Positions 58,537 to 64,000 of a stretch of 64,000 nucleotides of DNA are shown piece after piece (position 1 is the stretch's first letter; every line of letters starts with the position of its first letter). The position numbers were made by a program, and so were the translations under genes. Below the pieces are notes generated by a model, which was not told the DNA's origin, did not search any database, and worked only from the letters and a program-made list of their open reading frames with translations. Source of the DNA: Adiantum capillus-veneris. Taxonomy: Eukaryota; Streptophyta; Polypodiopsida; Polypodiales; Pteridaceae. The DNA lies in NCBI GenBank assembly GCA_014529385.2, contig CM043964.1, forward strand, positions 134,332,420 to 134,396,419, read 5' to 3'.

Positions 58537-61500
58537 CTATGGGACCAAAGTTACATGTGATGTAGTATGTGTATGGCTGATGAGTGACTCTCGATGCTCC
58601 AAAATTGTAGTGATGAGAGTCGCAATGGAGAGCCCACACTTTGGCTGGGAGAGGAAAGTGTGTAGGTCTAAGTTATGGCTGAAAATATGAGAGAAGCAAG
58701 TTCGGATGTGACCAAAAGCTGAGCACTCTAGTAGTGTGTGGTACTCAGACTCTCGAACTTGCAGTGAGCAGAATGTGCACAATCGATTTGACTCTTTTCC
58801 ATTGCCCCAACGCCCTATCTCGCATCGAAGGAAATGGGAGCTAAGCCGAATCGCCGCGATAGTGCGTATCGTGGACAAGGGAATAGGCTCAAGCATGTAA
58901 GTGTGAGTACGGTTTCCTCTCTCAGCGAAGAACATGGTTTTGTAGTTGGGGGCAATATAGGTGGTGTAATGTATGAAGCGTGACCCACCGGATTTCTCCC
59001 AAGCCGTAATACATTGGCGTTGTAGAAAAGCTTCATTCACTTGACAGTCAATGGAAGCATCATGTAGCAAGTGTAATGCATCCCATCTCCCAAACCACTT
59101 CTTTATGTCTTGCATCCATCCCGTGCTCAAGATCTTGCTTTTATGCGTCTTTTGAACTTTTTTGCTTGCTTCCCATGCAATTGTAGGAAGTCGATGTGAG
59201 GGGTTTCGACGCATCTTTATCATGTACTCCACAACCCTTTCCATGCCCATAACCTCAATTGGAAGAGATCCCGACTCAAGAAGTAGGAGCATATATGGTG
59301 TTTGTGTCTTAACTTGGAGAAAGTTTGTAAGAAAACGTTTTTGGACATTCTCAAACTCTTTCCAAGTAGACTTTGAGATGCTCCCGCCCCACACTTCAAC
59401 TCCATAAAGAAGAACCAGTGTTACCAATGCATCAAAAAGATACTTCTTGAGAACCCAACACTTGATGTTTCCCGCATTACACATGTTCTCAAATGCATAA
59501 TATGCTCGCTTTCCCGCTTCCAAATGACGCATAGAACATTCATGCCACTTGTGATTGGATGGAACCTCAAGGCCAAGGTACTTAAAGCTCTCAACAACTT
59601 CAAGTGTCTCATTGTTGTACACAATGCATGGCTTCTCCTTATGGTTGGTTTTCACAAGCATAACCTTTGTTTTGGATTCATTTACAATCAGCCCACTATG
59701 CAAGCAAAAGTTCTCAAGGACAACCATAAGCTTTTGTGCATCTTCTAAAGTGTGTGCTAGAAGCACTACATCATCCGCATACAACAAAAGCATGATTACC
59801 GCATTGCAAATAGTGACCTCTTCAATGCCTTCTTCTTGCATAAAGTCAAGTACCATTTGTTCCAATTCATCGATGCATAGACCAAAGAGAGTTGGTGACA
59901 ATGGACATCCTTGTTTAACCCCAATAGTGCTTACAAAAATTTCTGAAATTTCTCTTCCCATGCGCAATTGACAAATCACCTTCTCATAGATTCGAGAAAC
60001 CGCAAGCATAAACTCACTTGGCACTTGGAGTTCTTCCATCCTTCTCCACAAATTGTTACGTGGAATCATATCAAAGGCTTTCTTAAAGTCCACAAAACAA
60101 CAATACAATCGCTTGCCTTTCAACCGACTTTCCTCCATGAGAACACGAAGAGTGACAAGATGATCAATGGTGCTATGGCATCGACGAAAACCCGCTTGTC
60201 CCTTTGCACGCTTGTCATTCTCTTTAGCCCAATCACTCAATTTCATCTCCATTATGCACCCAAACAACTTTGCCATAAGAGACCCAATCATTATAGTCCG
60301 ATAGTTGCTTACATTCTTTACATCCCCTCCTTTATGCAAAGGCTTAACCCAATTAGTAGTCCAATCATAAGGCATACCATGTTGAAGTGCAAGGTTGAAC
60401 ATATCACACATCCACTCATGGGTAAAATCTCCCGTCCATTTGATCATCTCCGGCTTGATACCTTGAAGATCTTCCGCTTTGCGAGTGGCCAACTTTTCAA
60501 GCCCACCGCATACATCCTCAATAGTAAAAAAAGAGGGCATACATGGGAGTGAACCATAAAGTGGCATTTTTTCAGCATTTGCTTGCTCATATAATTGCCT
60601 ACAATGTGTGTACATATCCACTAGACTCAAGTTACCAAAATTCTCAACCCGCTTGCCCCTCAAGTTTCTCCAAAATCTTCCACATGCATGTGCCTTTTCT
60701 TGGACTTGAAATTCTTGTTGCTTTACTTCCCATCTTCTTCTCTTCTTTTGAATCAATGCCTTGTATGTATGCAAATGACTTGGATAGTTGTCTTTGTCCA
60801 TAGTTGCATCAAGCTTTATCAAGGACTTTCGAGCATCTTGACATTCTTTATCAAACCACCTTTTGCGTGATCTATCTTTGTTGATACCATGGAGATGCTT
60901 TATGGCAAAGCATTCTTCCACACAAGAACAAATAGCTTTCTTGAAAGCTTCCCATTTAGTTTCCAATGGTGCATCACATTGAAGCTTTGTCATCCATAAT
61001 TTTTGCTCAACCATTTCAATGTACATTGGTGCCCGTTTGAAATCCATACATAGTGATAACTTCTCTTTCCTTTGGCTGAGATTATCATGCTTAGTTGCTT
61101 CTCCACATGAAAGGTCAATACATAAGGTGCGATGGTCGGATTCCGAGGTCCATTGACCAAACATAAAACTCTTTATGCGATACATGATGGATTCAGAGAG
61201 TAGCATATAGTCAATCACACTATCCCCATTATGTCTCCTACATGTAAATCCATTGGTTCCACTCCACAAAGATACACCATTGGCAATGAGCATACCCGTG
61301 CTATTACACATGTGTAAAAGTAACTTTCCATAGTGATCCGGCTCTTTCTCATCCATTGAAGTACGATCATACAAGTGAACTTCCTCCAACTCCCTTGAAA
61401 TGTATGGCATATCAAATTGTTGAGTATCATGTTGCAATGTATTTGTGCGAGCATTCATATCCCCAAATACAATAACATCACCTTCACCTTTGAAATAAGC

Positions 61501-61929
61501 AATGTCCTCTTCCAAATCAGAAAATGGTTGATCTCTATCCATGCAAGCATAAAAGGGAGAATCATGATGAGGAATGTAGCAACCGGCTACAAAAATGGGT
61601 GCTCTTTTTGGTGTCATAATTTTCAGCCATACATAACGTTTGTACTTGTCATCTTTCACAATTGATACAAAATCTTCCAATCCTTTCTTAACCATACATG
61701 CTACCCCTCCTTGTCCTCTTCGTTGCTTGAGATTCTTTGACCACATCAATGAATGTACATTGTAATCCTCCAAGCCGTTAATCCTTTGTGTATCATGCTC
61801 CCAAGTTTCAACAAGAAGTACAACATCGGCTTTGCTTGTTAGTTCATCAATGCCAACCCCCGCATTCCATGGGTATCCATTACAATTCCAAAAGCATATT
61901 TTCAATTGTAACTCGGTCTCATAGGTCAC
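58537..61929 (-). CDS. LINE H ORF2: endonuclease and reverse transcriptase
   Basis: 1130 residues without a stop. Residues 10-270 are an APE-type endonuclease that nicks the target: WNCNG at 14, catalytic Glu in LVETW at 41, GDMNAR at 156, SVIDYML at 237 and SDH at 264. The RT spans about 510-800: KGQAGFRRCHST, FVDFKKAFD at 612, GVKQGCPLSP at 670 and YADD at 717. A Cys-Cys-His-Cys motif at 1051-1069 (LCTFC...EYHTLLEC) is the usual C-terminal nucleic-acid-binding knuckle. The first codon listed is GTG; the first Met is residue 62, inside the endonuclease. ORF2 therefore lacks its own ATG and lies in frame with ORF1 beyond one TAG. Confidence 0.95.
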   Translation of the reverse strand: MTYETELQLKICFWNCNGYPWNAGVGIDELTSKADVVLLVETWEHDTQRINGLEDYNVHSLMWSKNLKQRRGQGGVACMVKKGLEDFVSIVKDDKYKRYVWLKIMTPKRAPIFVAGCYIPHHDSPFYACMDRDQPFSDLEEDIAYFKGEGDVIVFGDMNARTNTLQHDTQQFDMPYISRELEEVHLYDRTSMDEKEPDHYGKLLLHMCNSTGMLIANGVSLWSGTNGFTCRRHNGDSVIDYMLLSESIMYRIKSFMFGQWTSESDHRTLCIDLSCGEATKHDNLSQRKEKLSLCMDFKRAPMYIEMVEQKLWMTKLQCDAPLETKWEAFKKAICSCVEECFAIKHLHGINKDRSRKRWFDKECQDARKSLIKLDATMDKDNYPSHLHTYKALIQKKRRRWEVKQQEFQVQEKAHACGRFWRNLRGKRVENFGNLSLVDMYTHCRQLYEQANAEKMPLYGSLPCMPSFFTIEDVCGGLEKLATRKAEDLQGIKPEMIKWTGDFTHEWMCDMFNLALQHGMPYDWTTNWVKPLHKGGDVKNVSNYRTIMIGSLMAKLFGCIMEMKLSDWAKENDKRAKGQAGFRRCHSTIDHLVTLRVLMEESRLKGKRLYCCFVDFKKAFDMIPRNNLWRRMEELQVPSEFMLAVSRIYEKVICQLRMGREISEIFVSTIGVKQGCPLSPTLFGLCIDELEQMVLDFMQEEGIEEVTICNAVIMLLLYADDVVLLAHTLEDAQKLMVVLENFCLHSGLIVNESKTKVMLVKTNHKEKPCIVYNNETLEVVESFKYLGLEVPSNHKWHECSMRHLEAGKRAYYAFENMCNAGNIKCWVLKKYLFDALVTLVLLYGVEVWGGSISKSTWKEFENVQKRFLTNFLQVKTQTPYMLLLLESGSLPIEVMGMERVVEYMIKMRRNPSHRLPTIAWEASKKVQKTHKSKILSTGWMQDIKKWFGRWDALHLLHDASIDCQVNEAFLQRQCITAWEKSGGSRFIHYTTYIAPNYKTMFFAERGNRTHTYMLEPIPLSTIRTIAAIRLSSHFLRCEIGRWGNGKESNRLCTFCSLQVRESEYHTLLECSAFGHIRTCFSHIFSHNLDLHTFLSQPKCGLSIATLITTILEHRESLISHTHTTSHVTLVP

Positions 61930-61935
61930 GCATCC

Positions 61936-62886
61936 CTATTTGCTTGAGAGACTTGCCTCCTCCTTGGGCACATTTTCTTCGTGAGAGATCTCCTTGTTTT
62001 TATTATTCTTTTCCTCATATGCCTTGCAACGCATATTTTGTTGCTTAATAGTGCGATCTTCACATACAAAACATTTTGTATCCCTCAAATAGATCCAACT
62101 ATTATCAAGGATAATCTTTCGCTTGGTCTCATCCGGCATGGTGCATACAATTGGCCGTTCTCCTGAGCGAGGAGCTCCTTGCTTCCCCACTCTGTGTGCT
62201 CCATAGACCATAACTCCGGACATGCCAAAGTTGGTTTTGAAGAAATCTTCAATAACAATGGCAAGAGAAGGAGGTGTCTCTAACTTCTCTTCGGGAATTC
62301 CACGAATAACAATGTTCTTGGAACGTCGCTCCTGTTCCTTCAACTCCTCCACATCCACATTCTCAACATTCTTTGTTTGAACCATAGCTTGCATGAGTGA
62401 GGAATTAGAAACCACATTGCTACCACATACATCAGCCCAAGACTTGTTTGTGCATACATTTTTCATGTCGCATACATCCCGGCTCATAGTGTCAAATTTC
62501 TCCTCTTTCAATACATGGTCATGCTCTACTTTGCTCATCCGCTCCTTCAAAGCATTCAAGTCCACAAGAGAGCGTTTACATTCCTTGACTTCCTCTTCAA
62601 GTTGCATCAAACGTGTTGTTTGCATCTCAAGTGTCCTCTTGAGATTCTCATTCTCAACCACAAGTACCCTTAGTGTGCCATTCTCCATTGCATGTGCTCG
62701 TAAGTCTTCGCCTTGTTTGTTTACGGTCTCTTGCAATGATACCAAGTACGCCATGATCATGGTTTCCGATGTCGTTGGTTGGGTGGTTGTGTTGCTATCT
62801 CAACACTTAGGAGATTTTGGATCATTTTCCACAATGTTTGTGGACCTTGTTGAAGAAGAAGAACCCTTGCGAGTGCCGGAAGACAT
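61936..62886 (-). CDS. LINE H ORF1: coiled-coil RNA-binding protein
   Basis: The open frame from ATG at 62760 encodes 274 residues. Residues about 30-95 form a coiled coil (LRVLVVENENLKRTLEMQ; LMQLEEEVKECKRSL). About 145-235 resemble the RNA-binding fold of LINE ORF1 proteins (RRSKNIVIRGIPEEK; VYGAHRVGKQG; KRKIILDNSWIYL). The C-terminus is charged. An in-frame extension from ATG at 62886 (MSSGTRKGSSSS) is cut by TGA at 62800-62802 after 28 codons, so the start may once have been there. The TAG at 61936-61938 ends it in the ORF2 frame. ORF1 proteins coat LINE RNA. Confidence 0.85.

Positions 62887-64000
<1,114 letters not shown>

Noticed and set aside
59555-59971. Plus-strand frames opposite the LINE ORF2
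   Set aside because: Antisense shadows of a well-supported 1130-codon ORF with catalytic motifs on the minus strand.

Overview
This is plant nuclear DNA. It holds one ordinary host gene surrounded by transposable elements and simple repeats. The gene is a Tubby-like F-box protein (TLP), a land-plant family, on the + strand at 32983-37564 with four coding exons and canonical GT/AG junctions. The rest is LTR retrotransposons (Ty3/gypsy and Ty1/copia), LINEs and long (GA/CT)n, (CA)n and (TA)n tracts. Nothing suggests a bacterium, organelle or virus. The divergent TLP N-terminus and the microsatellite load would fit a non-seed plant such as a fern or moss, but the sequence alone cannot place it.

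Layout. 1-5452: minus-strand Ty3/gypsy element A, cut by the window edge, with its 170-bp 5' LTR on the right. 5453-8354: two LTRs of another gypsy family arranged head to head, an inverted repeat with arms over 1.1 kb and a 12-bp centre. 8390-15593: a decayed minus-strand gypsy element E. 15600-18100: no recognisable gene. 18109-20230: truncated, internally deleted + strand gypsy element C; its 3' LTR is split by complete gypsy element D (21304-30117, LTRs 1640 and 1634 bp, ATCACT on both sides) and resumes at 30124-30963. 31030-32980: no recognised gene up to the TLP start. 37565-41000: mostly anonymous. 41038-47644: a decayed reading frame of unknown family, split by a complete copia element G (41778-46954, two 227-bp LTRs, GTAAG target duplication). 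47924-49690: a minus-strand decayed coding region of unknown function. 49942-51238: a 5'-truncated LINE. 51.2-58.4 kb: microsatellites and short tandem duplications, no recognised gene. 58505-63066: a nearly intact minus-strand LINE bounded on both sides by (GA)n. 63176-64000: nothing recognised.

How it fits together. The elements are layered: A sits inside a family-B LTR, D sits inside the LTR of its relative C, and G sits inside the unknown reading frame. Families B, C and D share one LTR type starting TGTCATAA, so one gypsy family accounts for much of the left half. The LINE is the most interesting part. Its two copies end in different microsatellites rather than poly(A), the full copy sits within a (CT)n tract, and its ORF1 and ORF2 lie in one frame separated by a single TAG.
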